NCBI GenBank assembly: GCA_947646735.1
Contig: CANTFK010000017.1
Coordinates: 477,836 to 541,835, forward strand
Source: Peronospora farinosa
Lineage: Eukaryota; Oomycota; Peronosporomycetes; Peronosporales; Peronosporaceae
DNA length: 64,000 bases
Direction of reading: 5' to 3'
Of this stretch, positions 53,362-63,997 are shown in pieces (within the stretch, counting starts at the first letter, position 1; each line of letters begins with the position of its first letter). Position numbers and translations under genes: made by a program. The notes beneath the pieces are model-generated. The model saw nothing but the letters and a program-made list of their open reading frames with translations. It made no database searches and was not told the origin of the DNA.

Positions 53362-53962
53362 TGTAGACGGGCACTTCTACGAAGTTGCCTCGTGCTACTA
53401 GCACACACCTTCAGCACAAGCGAGGAAGCAGCTAGACCGTCTTACCTTCGCGTGCGAGGGTGGTTAGAAGGTTGTTCGACTGCTCAAAGAAGCCGTACCA
53501 CCAGTTGCCTCTCGCTTAAGAGAGAGTGCAACGAACTTCTAAACAAGAAGGCACCGGCATCACGCAGAAGCTTTTAGAGCTTCTCGTGCGCGGTGCTTTC
53601 GATGTTAGCAAATTCAAGACTGAGATATATTTGATTAATTATAACTAAATATATACTTAACTACTGATTGGCTATATATGTATATAGATGGAATACGCGA
53701 CTCTTTAGAATCGTATCCTGTCGCATGAACTTAAATCTAGATTTAAGTTTGAGAATGACGTTCTTCTGAGATGTCGCGATGCCTAGCTTGAACTAGCGTC
53801 ATCCCTTCCCATGTGAATCCATAAATGGATATCACATTCACTAGGGTGGATCACATTTGTGTATCGCACCCAAGTGACAGGTCAAAAGTAATCATGGATA
53901 CTTTTAGACCAAACATTAAGTATATTAATTAATGTTTACGTGTAACTAGATACCATGTTACA
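53362..53962 (-). repeat. Element D 5' LTR
   Basis: 601 bp matching the split LTR at 22,382-22,432 plus 37,922-38,475. ATTGT follows at 53,963. Confidence 0.93.
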
Positions 53963-55109
53963 ATTGTAAAGAAAGTATAGAGCGAGCCATCTCTTGTGTA
54001 CAAATGCTCAAGCAAATGGCTCGCGGTGATGGCCACTTAATGCAGCATTGAGAATATCTCTGACTGAGAAATAGCAAGATCATTTTCGAGTACAAGCAGC
54101 ATGGAAACGAGTCCCTCAGTGCAGTGGATGGTCTTGATGTCGTTTATTATTGTTCCAGAATGCGGAGATACATGTCTACATATTGCCTACACCGCATATG
54201 CATTTAATTTACAGCTAAATTACGGTCTCATTCATTCATCGCTAGCGCCTGTTCTGCAGCGGAGATGGCTTCAAATACAAATAGGAGGGATACATCAATT
54301 AGACCCATAACGATGCTTGCGAGTCGATATCAGAAATTGCGATCGCAACAACCCCTTAGTTTGTGACTTATTGACGTAATTCGAGGTTTGGCCAACCATT
54401 TGGACTTGATTGCGGACAAACACGAGATATTGTACCTGCTGTGAGCTAAGAGAAGGCCGTTGTCGCTTTCCAGCTAAGCGAGTATCGACGAAACCAAAGC
54501 AAGAAAACCTGCTTTGGTGAAATAATTGCCTTTGCGCTAAACTTGTTTGCATTGTAGTGTTGATTCTTCTGACAAAGTACTGCAGAAGTTCTATGGCTGA
54601 ACGATCAACATGAGGGTGCTGCCTTGAATCCAACAGACATATTGTTTCGGCTATTCAAGCTGTCCTAATTTTCAAGTCTAATTCCTAAAACAAGATCATA
54701 CTCATCAGTACTCACACATTGCGACTAGGTTCAACCCTCTCGACAACCTACCTGTGCATGTACTTGTGGCTTAATTTAGTAAATATTGGCAACTGAATTG
54801 CAAGTAGATCGGCTGTACGAAGCTACCACACTCATTATCCATTCGTTTAAAAATATGTTAAAAATGCATAGGTTCAAGTAGATATACATTAACGTTTTTC
54901 GGAAAAAAAGTTGAACGCTGTTAAATACGCTAGTGTTAATCGCGGAGTGTAGAAATGATACCGTAGAATGCATCTGTGACGAAGTACAAGATGTCGTGTC
55001 CCTGACTCTAAGGTGGGACATCGAACAGTTAGTCGTATGATGCGGGGCCGCATCGTTACCGTTGACAGTTGAGGTATACCTGTTGGTATCTACTGTAGTC
55101 TAGTCTAAC
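53963..55109. other. Host intergenic segment between D and the Copia element
   Basis: No gene recognised. Open stretches at 54,101-54,310 (plus) and 54,295-54,633 (minus) have no domain. Part of it is the old duplication described separately. Confidence 0.45.
54515..54870 (+). repeat. Diverged copy of the effector 3' flank (13,650-14,030)
   Basis: Collinear with 13,650-14,030 through landmarks such as GGGTGCTGCCTT, ATCCAACAGACA, GGCTATTCAAGCTGTCCT and TTGTGGCTTAATTTA. No effector coding sequence is left immediately upstream. Confidence 0.8.
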
Positions 55110-55118
55110 AGAGGGGGT

Positions 55119-55255
55119 TGTCACCTACGAGGTTTTCCCTCCTCAATCCCAAAATTACTCAGTGGGAAGCAAGTGTTCCGTGTTCTCTATTCCCTACTCT
55201 GTATTACTGTATTCCAGAACCAACGACACTCACCTGCGCAGTGATAAGTGTGACA
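55119..55255 (+). repeat. Copia LTR
   Basis: 137 bp from TGTCACC to GTGTGACA. Its last 87 bp recur at 59,773-59,859. AGAGGGGG stands just before it, like a polypurine tract, although that belongs before a 3' LTR. Confidence 0.7.
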
Positions 55256-55272
55256 GGTTATGAGCCCAAGTC
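55256..55272 (+). promoter_or_regulatory. Copia primer-binding site, half-tRNA type
   Basis: GGTTATGAGCCCAAGTC is complementary to the anticodon arm of initiator tRNA-Met (GGGCTCATAACC), the priming mode known from Drosophila copia, which uses a cleaved half tRNA. Confidence 0.7.
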
Positions 55273-55329
55273 TACTTGCGCTGTCCAAGTAACAAGTAAC
55301 CTATTAACCCAAGGTTTGGAGTAAGTGAG

Positions 55330-56313
55330 ATGTCGTCAAATGATACAGCCACTAGTGATGTGTTGACGAGCGTGAGTAATGTTGCGACCGCTGTGAGTAC
55401 TGTGACGTCTGGTATTGCACCTAGTGGATTGAGTGGGGATTTTGCCACCGCAACCGTGCAACCAGCTATCCCATTACCTGGATCAGGATTTCGACGGAAA
55501 GGCCTAATGCTGATGGCTCACTACTTGAAGCTGGTGGGATACTTTCCCCTATGCGTGAAGTGAATCAAGCACCTGACGGTGGCTTTGGCATGAAGCTCGA
55601 CAACAAACCGCTGATCATGCATGGGAGTTTTGATCTGTATGCGGTTGAGCTGGAAACGTTCTTACGCCGCATTCATGTGAGGGGTGTAATTGACAATGAG
55701 TCGGTTGTACGAGCTTCGACAACAATTACACAGTTTGCGTTGATGGATAATGTTGCTCGTGGTGCTATACTGCATTGTATTCCAACAGCCGATGCTGAGC
55801 TTGTCTGTCACGAGGCAAGCGCTCACGCGATGTGGTCGCGTTTTGTCGATAAGCAAACCAAGAGAGAGTATGTGAATTACATCTTTGCACGACAACTACT
55901 GTATGCAAACAAGTATACGCATGAAATATATATGAATGATTGGCTACAGAGACACATTCAGCAACCCTGGAAACAGAAGCGACGAGGTCGAAGTCAATAT
56001 AAGGCCCATGGCAGCAACCATTACCAGAAGTCGGGTGAAGTAGTGGCAAGGCTTTAACAGTAAAGAAGTATCATGGAGACAATCTTAAATGCTGGAACTG
56101 TCATGAAAAGGCCATATCCAGCAAGATTGCACACGACCAAAGTACGCCATAGATGCTTTCTATTTTCCGGAGCGTAAACGCTGGGAAAATAGAAAGCAGA
56201 TTAGAGGCCAGTTTGGGAACAGAAGAGAAGTTGCCATGCTGTCGCGTCAAGCGGATGAGACGATCAATGCTATTAAGAACGATACAAGTGATATGACCAT
56301 TGAATGGGTCCTT
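55330..56313 (+). pseudogene. Copia gag and first protease codons
   Basis: ATG at 55,330 opens a Ser/Thr/Ala-rich start. A second frame (55,551-56,057) has the gag helices (GSFDLYAVELETFLRRI, DNVARGAILHCIPTADAEL, SRFVDKQTKREYVNY). A CCHC knuckle (CWNCHEKG then HIQQDC) at about 56,090-56,130 is split by a one-base loss. The frame reaches MTIEWVL, the start of the protease region, and ends at the inversion junction. Confidence 0.8.
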
Positions 56314-57489
56314 CGTCCACATTATCATAGTGCTGCATTCCGCCGCAGCCACAAATTCGGAACAGCATGTATCATCTGTAATTAATCGTTGTTTATGGCT
56401 TGTATATGCGTAAGTAAAACCCTCCATTTGTAGTACATATTCGGTCACAGAGCGTCGATCATCTCTTTCATTTCCCAAATCAGCATCCGCATATGCCACA
56501 ATCTGCACTTCGATTGTAGGTCTTGATGCATTTACATACACATCCTTCGGTACGCTTGTCTTGTTAGACAATGTTCAAAGTAGTCCGTAGTCAGATGATC
56601 CTCTCAAATAACGGAACACTCTTTTTACCAAGACATAGTGCTCTCTCGTATAACAATTCAGAAATTTGCCCAACGTTCGCACTGCGTTGGCAATATCTGG
56701 ACGCGTGCAGTGGACTAAATATTGTAACGATCCCACAATTTGGCGATAATCCATATCTGGATCTGGGTCTACACACACCGGTTCCACATCCGGGTTTCCT
56801 GGCATCGGAAAGTTGCCTTGCACTTGTAGTGTAGGAAGGCTTACACTTTGTCATTTTCAACCGTGTTAAAATCTTCTTAATATAGCCGTGTTGGGTAATC
56901 GACATCCGACACCCTGGCATGTATGATATCTCCATTCCAAGTAAATGCTTTACAGGACCCAAGTCCTTAATTTTAAACTTGCTTCGAAGCTGTACTAAAA
57001 CCCTCTCAATGTCGGATTCCGTTCCCACAATTAAGAGATCATCCACATATACGGTAATGTAGACTTTGTTCTCTCCCAATGTTCGCAGTATACACCTGCA
57101 TCCATTTTTGTACGTCGAAACCCGCACTTCCTTAAATACTCATCCAGCATTTTGTACCAGATACGAGGTGCTTGACGTAAACCATATAGACTTTGTAACA
57201 GCTTGCAACCAGAACCAGAACCTTCATTAAAGTAATCGGGCTGTTTCAAATAGATATCTACATCATCGAGAGGCCCATTCAAAAACGCTGTCACAAAATC
57301 AATTTGGCGACAAGGCAGGCCCAAGAACAGAGCGAGAAGCAAAACAAATTTCACGGACTCAGCCTTCGCTACTGGAGCGTAGGTCTCCCAAAAGCTGACA
57401 CCAAACTCTTGCTGGCATCCCTTAATCGTAATTCGCGGCGATACCGGCACACGTCGCCTTGCGCATTTCGTTTGCGCACAAATATCCAC
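56314..57489 (-). pseudogene. Copia RT and RNase H, inverted block
   Basis: On minus: KAESVKFVLLLALFLGLPCRQIDF, TAFLNGPLDDVDIYLKQP, LYGLRQAPRIWY, then YVDDLLIVGTESD in a shifted frame and LLGMEISYMPG. RNase H (AYADADLGNERDDRRSVTEY, HKQRLITDDTCCSEFVAAAE) is cut at 56,314 by the inversion. Confidence 0.87.
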
Positions 57490-58656
57490 TTATTCTTTAG
57501 AATCTCTACCCCCGAAGGCCGATCCACTAGCTTCCATACGTGATTACGCATCAATTCGTGATACTCAGTCTCAAGAGCTTTTATCCATTGCTTTGCATCC
57601 GGGGCACTTAAAGCTTCAGTAACGGACATGGGCTCAAGCAGATCATTCACTGCTTGAATTACCAATGCTGCAGCAATATTCAGTTCATAATCCGATAGAC
57701 GTACATTTTGTCGTCGTACTCGGGAAGACCGCCGAAAAGCCGCCTCAGGGTCAATTCCAGCTTTCATTTCACCGGGTCTAACAATAATTGGTCTTTTTTC
57801 TTCTGCTTCTTCTTCCTCAAAAGGTGTGGGAGTCTGTTCCATATCACTCATGCCCAGGTAATCATCGTCAGCACTGAGAGATGGCAGGCAAGTCGAAGGC
57901 ACAGAGCCTCGGCGGTTAGACCGACCTCCAGTGTTACGACAAGGGGCAGGCATACTGCGGGTAGACAAGTCCATGCCACCTTCTCTGCCGCCTTCTCCTC
58001 CATTAGTGACGATGCGATACCAATCGGGACTGTATCCAGCTAGACCACGATAACGATACGACCCCATCTCAGCCTGTGCTGGACTTGCCGTTCGATCACG
58101 ACACGACCCCATCTCAGCCTGCGCTGGACTTGCCGTTCGTGGACGTGACGACCGAGCATTAGTTCCTGCTAATCTCGTCGGATTTTCGCTCAACAATACG
58201 CTTCCAGGCCCCCCAGCCCATGCTGGCATGCCATTGTGTGGAGCATCATCTACTGAATCTAAGCCACCACGACTGTTACAGTCATGACGACAACACCTCT
58301 TCTTACGATGTCCTATGTTACTTGGCATTCCCAAAGACAATGCACTACTCGGTGCAGTGAAGAAACCTCCCACGCGAACATACGGGATCGTGGTAGATAG
58401 GGTAAACTTGCCATGACAATACCGATTAAAGAGCAGCTTGTCGATATATGCCCGGTCAATTGTCCAATCCTCCACAAACTGTACAGTGCGCAACTCTTGA
58501 ATAGTTCCCGAACGGGCATCCAAAAATACGATAACTGATCGAATTCTTCGCGTAGCCAAGAAAGATCGCCGGTTTACCGGGATTTTCTAAATTAGTTTTC
58601 CGTAAAATCTTCTGTGTAAATACGAACACTAAACAACCCCGTATCCGGACATTTGT
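57490..58656 (-). pseudogene. Copia pol, integrase C-terminal and linker
   Basis: A minus frame (57,369-58,559) gives a linker with two near copies of an RTASPAQAEMGS unit, an acidic part (EEEEAEEKRP) and then the RT entry (DAKQWIKALETEYHELMRN, VWKLVDRPSG, KNKWIFVRKRN). Confidence 0.8.
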
Positions 58657-59772
58657 TTAATCAGGACGTCTTCCAAAACGTCGAGTATATGGTGTGTCAC
58701 CATCTAAAGCTTCACTGGGTATGATAATTAATATCTCCAACGAAAATGTAAATGCATCGCCCCATAACAGATCCGGCATGTCCACCGTTGTAAGCAGGCT
58801 GCGTACACGGGACATCACGATGCCGTTCATCCGTTCAACTAAGCCGTTCTCTTCTGGGCTATACGCATTAGTCCACAATATTTTTACTCCGTGTTGGCGA
58901 AGGAACTGTTTGAATTGTCGGTTCACAAGTTCCCTTCCTTGGTCAATGGAAAACACTTGAATGTGATGGCCTTGTGCAATAAGCCATGCCAAATGAAAAA
59001 TTACGACTGCAGTAGCCTCTCGTTTTTCTTTTAGTAAAAAAAACCATACGTAACGTGTTGCCTCATCTTGAATGAGCTGGAAGTGTTTATACCCGTCATA
59101 CGTACCCACACCAATGTAGCACATATCAGACATTCGCTTCTGATATGGTACTGTCGACCGTGTAGTTACTAAGTTTTTGTAGGACATTCGCTGCATACGT
59201 GATTGGATACATGTCCAGCATCGGTTTCTCGGGGTACGAACGTTACCAGTCATAGCCAAACCATGCACTGTATTGTTTCTTATCATCCGCTGCAAGGCCC
59301 CATAATTGATGTGACCAAGGCGGGTATGCCATATAGCGAAAACTCGCTCATTAGCACGTGAAAGGGACTTCACTTGGCTCACCGGGACAGCTAAGGATAT
59401 GAGGCGATAACGACCATGTTTTTTCACTAATTGCAGTAGCAAATCACCTTTTTTCAGCCAAGCGCATTGCTGTTGCTTGAACTTGAGAAAGTCCCATCCA
59501 TCTTGTTCCAGCCTATCCAAGCTCAACAAATTTGTTGTTCCAGTCGGTGTGCAAAGGACGTTCGATAAAGAAAGGGAATTCATAGCATGAGGGGGAGTCT
59601 CATTCCTTACTCTGAGTTCCACTTCCCCAATCTGTTCTGTATATTGGGAAGCTTTGCCTTCCCAGTCAAACACCATTGGTCCATCATTGAATCGCAAATT
59701 CATCAGAATCTCCTTATTCGTGCATACATGACAATCACTTGCTGAATCAAGGACCCATTCAATGGTCATATC
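58657..59772 (-). pseudogene. Copia protease and integrase core, inverted block
   Basis: 370 open codons on minus. EWVLDSASDCHVC is the Copia-type aspartic protease. IWHTRLGHINYGALQRM with CWTCIQSR is the GAG-pre-integrase zinc domain. QDEATRYVWFFLL, FSIDQGRELVN and SPEENGLVERMNG give the D, D and E of the integrase core. Confidence 0.9.
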
Positions 59773-59900
59773 GCAAGTGTTCCGTGTTCTCTATTCCCTA
59801 CTCTGTATTACTGTATTCCAGAACCAACGACACTCACCTGCGCAGTGATAAGTGTGACAGCATCACCTGCGCAGTGATAAGTGTGACAGCATCACCTGCC
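59773..59900 (+). repeat. Copia LTR fragment with 29-bp tandem unit
   Basis: 87 bp match the end of the LTR, then the unit CACCTGCGCAGTGATAAGTG plus nine bases is repeated, with a third partial copy. It forms the right end of the rearranged element. Confidence 0.75.
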
Positions 59901-60639
59901 GCACAGTCAGTCAGAACAATCAAGGCACGGCGAAGGCGAACATACGTAGCCGCGGAGGGCGCACGCTACTCGGGACTGATAGTGGTTATGGTAGAACAAC
60001 AGACATATACCTAATAGTGAGAATCTCACGATCGTTACCGTTAATTTTCCATATTTGCTTGCTTACTACGATTGGCATGCCTAAGAACTTCAAGATCAAA
60101 AAGCTTACTATGAACCGAGCAGCCTGTATTATTCCTAGGATGTGCATAAGAACAGTGATGATCTTGTTTTGTGGTCTAAGTTTTGCAATTATACACACCT
60201 AATTAATATTACTCGAAGTACCATGGCTGTTAGTTACAGGATGCCAATATATTCTTAAACATATTTAGTTTGAGGGATAAAAAAATTGCTGGAGAAGAAG
60301 ACGGTACAATCTAGAAACGTCTAATAAATTGAACGCTCGTGCAGCTACGTTTGACATACAAGTGTCTGCCACTCGGCTTATTTAGTTGGCCACTAATGGC
60401 AACACGAACAGTTTAAGAAGCGATGAAAGGTTTATTTTTAAAACAACAGCAAACGGATCGGTGTTGAAACGACATTTATTTGATTTTGAGAAAGGCTAGT
60501 GTGTAAAAATGACGTTGATAGCACACGGCTAGTAATTCTGGCTCCTTGTGTTATAAACACAAGGTATAGTGCCTTCATCGAACAATTGTATTTTGGAGCA
60601 ATACCCATCGATGACCAGGCACCTTCGATTTAATGCCAA
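59901..60639. other. Intergenic, right flank of Copia and 3' of effector
   Basis: No gene recognised. ACACAAGG and its complement around 60,545-60,565 form a small inverted repeat (CTTGTGTTATAAACACAAG) that could end effector transcripts. Confidence 0.4.
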
Positions 60640-61078
60640 TTAGACGGTTTTTTGTTGTTGCTTCAAAGTTTCTATGGTCCTGAGTGTCAATGAAATTAAT
60701 TCGCTCATCTTGATCCAGGAGGCACCACCACGTTTCGACTTTTTAGAAAACTTCGAAAACCACGCAGATAAGGGCTTCATTCGCTCCTTTACGCGTATCT
60801 TCTCCAGCAAACTAGTCAAAGTATTCATGGATAAAACAACCTTTACCTTTTCGAACCCTGTCGCCACAGCAACCCGCCCCTAATATCCCTCTTTCTTCGT
60901 TGGCGAGGTCTTTTGTCTCGGTACCACGCAGAACTTGCTGAACATAATCACGACCGGCACCCGCATTCGCCGTTGAGGCCGTGTCGGAATTCTCCATTGC
61001 AGAGACTGCAACGCCACTAAAGTGGAAAATGGCGGCGAAAATCACCACGAAGACATAAGCAAGGCGCACGCGGGTCAT
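60640..61078 (-). pseudogene. Frameshifted RxLR-like (QxLR-EER) secreted effector
   Basis: ATG at 61,078 opens a signal peptide (TRVRLAYVFVVIFAAIF), then QVLR (residues 48-51) and NEER (60-63). QxLR in place of RxLR occurs in downy-mildew effectors. After the EER motif the frame ends at 60,812. A second minus frame, open to 60,640, carries a lysine-rich tail (LLEKIRVKERMKPLSAW, FSKFSKKSKRGG). An indel between about 60,870 and 60,890 explains the break. Compared with the 13,204 copy the signal peptide, the SAMEN/AMEN joint and the leader DNA are alike, so they are paralogues. The targeting half is intact but the effector half is out of frame. Confidence 0.78.
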
Positions 61079-61137
61079 TTCGTCTTGATATACGTAGAAA
61101 TAGTGAGAAGGTCAACATGGTAAATATGAGGAACCGC

Positions 61138-61153
61138 GCGAAATGCCGAATGA
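61138..61153 (-). promoter_or_regulatory. Inr+FPR-like core promoter of second effector
   Basis: On minus TCATTCGGCATTTCGC, 60-75 bases before the ATG, fits an initiator plus flanking region and matches the block at 13,131-13,147. Confidence 0.6.
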
Positions 61154-61360
61154 ACGCTCGATTGGTACTACGCTATCAACTTTGCAACCAAGTTATGATC
61201 GGAGTCACCCATTATCTAATTCCTGCTATTTTACGTCCGCCTTCCCGTCGCCAATCCGTTTGCCGAGCGCGAATCCCTGTCCCACGAAGTGAATTTGCCA
61301 AGAACGCGAGGCGATCGGCCCACTCAGATGCGTCAATGGTCAGTCGGGAATGATCGGAGT

Positions 61361-61996
61361 TGTAACGGGGTTACACGACGGTTGTCGCGTAAGTTTACGG
61401 TTGAGCTCCCTTTTGTATTGCATATAATGCATTTTGATACTTCTCTTTAGAGAGGTATTAAGTATGAGCGTTAAGATACGGTATTCGGTAATACCGTATC
61501 TTATCGATTGGGATTCGATAAATCGATAACGCTGTATTAAGTACATATACACAGATGTTTAGATGATACGTCGTCCAATAGCAAAGTCTGCATATAATAA
61601 TTACTATTATAGTAATTAATCTAGTGTAGTGGTACTTAGAGTAGGACTATTCACAAAATCTTAAAGCATAAATAAAATCAGTTCTCATTTTGAGTTTAAG
61701 ATCGCAAGTCGTTCTGACTTGTTCTCTTGTGCACTTCGTGCGTTGGTTCTCTGAACCCCTAAGCTTCTAGCTTGTTCTTGCACTCTGTGCGTTGGTTCTC
61801 TAAGCCTAAAGCTTATTGCTTGACTGACTAAAGTCTCTTTCCTAGTTCCTTACTGTAGAACAGGGTGACTTTAAGTCGTTTTAATTAGTTCCTTAGAACC
61901 AAGTGGCTTTTAGCCTTAACTCTATTTAGTTCTCTAGAACTAAGAGGCTTCCAGCCTAAAGTCTTCCTCTGGATAAAGAGCTGTGAAGCTCCTACA
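61361..61996 (+). repeat. 5' LTR of the second family C copy
   Basis: 636 bp from TGTAACGGGG to GCTCCTACA. It contains a 13-bp perfect stem AAGATACGGTATT/AATACCGTATCTT (about 61,472-61,501). Confidence 0.94.
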
Positions 61997-62022
61997 CCTT
62001 AGTCTTTAAAGGCTGACCCTCT

Positions 62023-63069
62023 GTGAGGATGAAAAATCAAAATCACCTCTCTGAGGCACAACGACTCGCTTTAGATAAACAATCGGCGTTCGTCGGGCCC
62101 GATCAAATCGAGGCCCTTTTGGCCCAAGACCCCGAGGTTCTAAATGCTCATCATGAGGCCTTTATGCGTTATGAAGCAACGCTCCTCGGGCAGGTCAATG
62201 ACCAGGCAGCGTCAGCTGCGCCTACACAGTACATTCCGGTACCTGTGCCCGATGCAGAGCCAAAGGCTCGTCCACTTGTTTTAAGTGTCAAGACCTTCGA
62301 GGGGAAGGAGGGAGAGAACCTTCTCCTCTGGATCCGAGAAGTTGAAATGGCAATGGATGCCGCCATGCTTGTATCAGATCAGCAACGAGTTGGCTTGGCC
62401 ATTTCGAAGCTTGGTGGAAGGACTAGAGAGTGGGCTCTAACGAGCGATGTCTCTGTAAATGCCGCATTCCCCACATGGTAAATGCTGAAAAAGCAATTAA
62501 CTAGCGTGTTTGCACCGCCTAATTAGGCTTATCGTGTGCGCTCACGCTTCTTAGCTACCCGACAGGGTAAGAAAGAATTGTCGTACTATGTCCAAGAGTT
62601 TAGAACTCTCATTGCTACTATGCAGCAGGACCCACTGGCAGAGGAAGTCCGAGTAACCATTTTTATGGAAGGACTTCGCACTGGGGTCGCCAGGACGGAA
62701 GTTATCCGTGTCCAGCCTTCGACTTTTGAAGAGGCAGTAAGCATAGCGTTTAACGCTGAATTTAATTTTAAATCTGCTAGATATGGTCTGCCCTGGTATC
62801 AATCAAATATCTCTAACAGGGCGGAACCCATGGATCTCAGTCAAGCTGAAGAAGCTGAGCTTCCAGCTGCTGAGCAGCAAGGTAACATCCGTAGACGTTA
62901 TATGTGCGGAAGCACTAGGCATCTCCGCCCTAGCTTCCGTTGCAAAAGCAACGTTCAAATCGGCAAAGCCGAAACCCTGCTCCTAGCCAAAAGGAGAGCA
63001 CCGCAGGGGAAAACGTCAGCTCCCAGTAGGCGCGGGGCGCCCTACTGGGAAAGAACTAAGTTCTGTTGA
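62023..63069 (+). pseudogene. Gag of the second family C copy
   Basis: ATG at 62,029 (or 62,023 GTG-like entry); the frame contains [33 protein letters not shown] and TREWAL, then TAA (62,479-62,481) and TAG (about 62,524) before RSRFLATRQGKKELSYYVQ. Both stops are shared with element C, but this copy keeps the Trp codon that is TGA in C. The degenerate knuckle and the hinge stem-loop (63,022-63,049) are also shared. Confidence 0.88.
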
Positions 63070-63115
63070 ATCTTTAGGAGGTAAAGGTAAACAGGGCTTA
63101 GCCCCAGGTGGTTCT

Positions 63116-63997
63116 GTGGATGCTCCCATAGAACAAAATTACAAGCCAGGCTTGTTGGTTGTGTCGGCAACCGTTAAGGGTTTTGAGAAAACATGGTCAA
63201 TTTTAATTGACTCAGGGGCGTCAGGGAATTATGTCCGACGTCGCTCCCTTGAGGGGAGTCAGCTGTATGCTGAGGCGCTAGAAGAACAAGAGGGTGACAG
63301 TATAACTGTGCGTCTCGCGACCGGTGTACGTGTCACCGCTCCTAAAGTTCCGTTTAACTTTGGTGTGAAGTTCTTAGACTTCAATAGCGTTGAATGCTGT
63401 CTTGTCCTAGATTTGGACTCGAGATATGATCTCATTCTCGGTATGGCCTGGCTGGAACGCCATGAGCCGTGGATCGATTGGAGATCCAAAACTTTAGGCG
63501 CAACGCGCAATGTTCCTAGCGAAGCTTTGGAGAGTCATGAACCCACCTTCGCTAGGAAACAAAAGTGCTATTGGCGCGAGCCATTAACTGAGTCAGTTAG
63601 TGTGCTGGACATTGGAGTGTCTGAGTTTATAAACTTCAATGTCAACAATAATAGTGTCGAGCAGAGCTCAGTGACACCTAGTGGAACGGCACGTACTCCG
63701 TTGAATGAAACTCAAAGTAATATTGAGACAATGGATGTCGGTAATGACATCGGCTCTCGTATAGAGCAAGTTAAGGTCGATGACCTTGTTAGTGAAGTCA
63801 CTGGTACTAGTGACTCACTGGATGTCAATATTGACATCGGCTCTCGTATAGAGCAAGTAAAGGTCGATGACCTTGTTAGTGAATTCACTGGTACTAGTGA
63901 CCCATTGGATGTCAATATTGACATCGGCCCTCGTATAGGGCAGTTTATGGTCAAGGGATCTGTTGACTTGGGGATGATAGTATCCCAAATACTTTAA
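63116..63997 (+). CDS. Protease and repeat linker of second family C copy (partial pol)
   Basis: An open frame with ILIDSGASGNYV and LILGMAWLERHEPWIDW, then three 28-29-residue repeats (DIGSRIEQVKVDDLVSE, TGTSDSL) that differ in detail from those of C. It ends TAA at the window edge as in C, so RT would have to be reached in another frame. Confidence 0.85.
   Translation: MDAPIEQNYKPGLLVVSATVKGFEKTWSILIDSGASGNYVRRRSLEGSQLYAEALEEQEGDSITVRLATGVRVTAPKVPFNFGVKFLDFNSVECCLVLDLDSRYDLILGMAWLERHEPWIDWRSKTLGATRNVPSEALESHEPTFARKQKCYWREPLTESVSVLDIGVSEFINFNVNNNSVEQSSVTPSGTARTPLNETQSNIETMDVGNDIGSRIEQVKVDDLVSEVTGTSDSLDVNIDIGSRIEQVKVDDLVSEFTGTSDPLDVNIDIGPRIGQFMVKGSVDLGMIVSQIL

Larger units (their letters stand above)
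22382..53962 (-). mobile_element. Gypsy element D (outer element of the nest)
   Basis: An LTR retrotransposon on the minus strand: 5' LTR 53,362-53,962, gag, protease, RT, RNase H, integrase, an antisense ORF, and a 3' LTR split into 22,382-22,432 and 37,922-38,475. Removing C (with A inside it) and B leaves about 8.3 kb. Imperfect 5-bp target duplications flank it. Many frameshifts and stops in gag-pol show that it is dead and is the oldest layer. Confidence 0.9.
55119..59859 (+). mobile_element. Copia element with inverted pol block
   Basis: Plus-oriented 5' LTR, primer site and gag (55,119-56,313) are followed by the pol block in minus orientation (56,314-59,772), then by the 3' 87 bp of the LTR in plus orientation (59,773-59,859). 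Two inverted copies of a 24-bp sequence (56,290-56,313 and 59,749-59,772) mark the junctions. Gag and pol carry several frameshifts. Confidence 0.85.
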
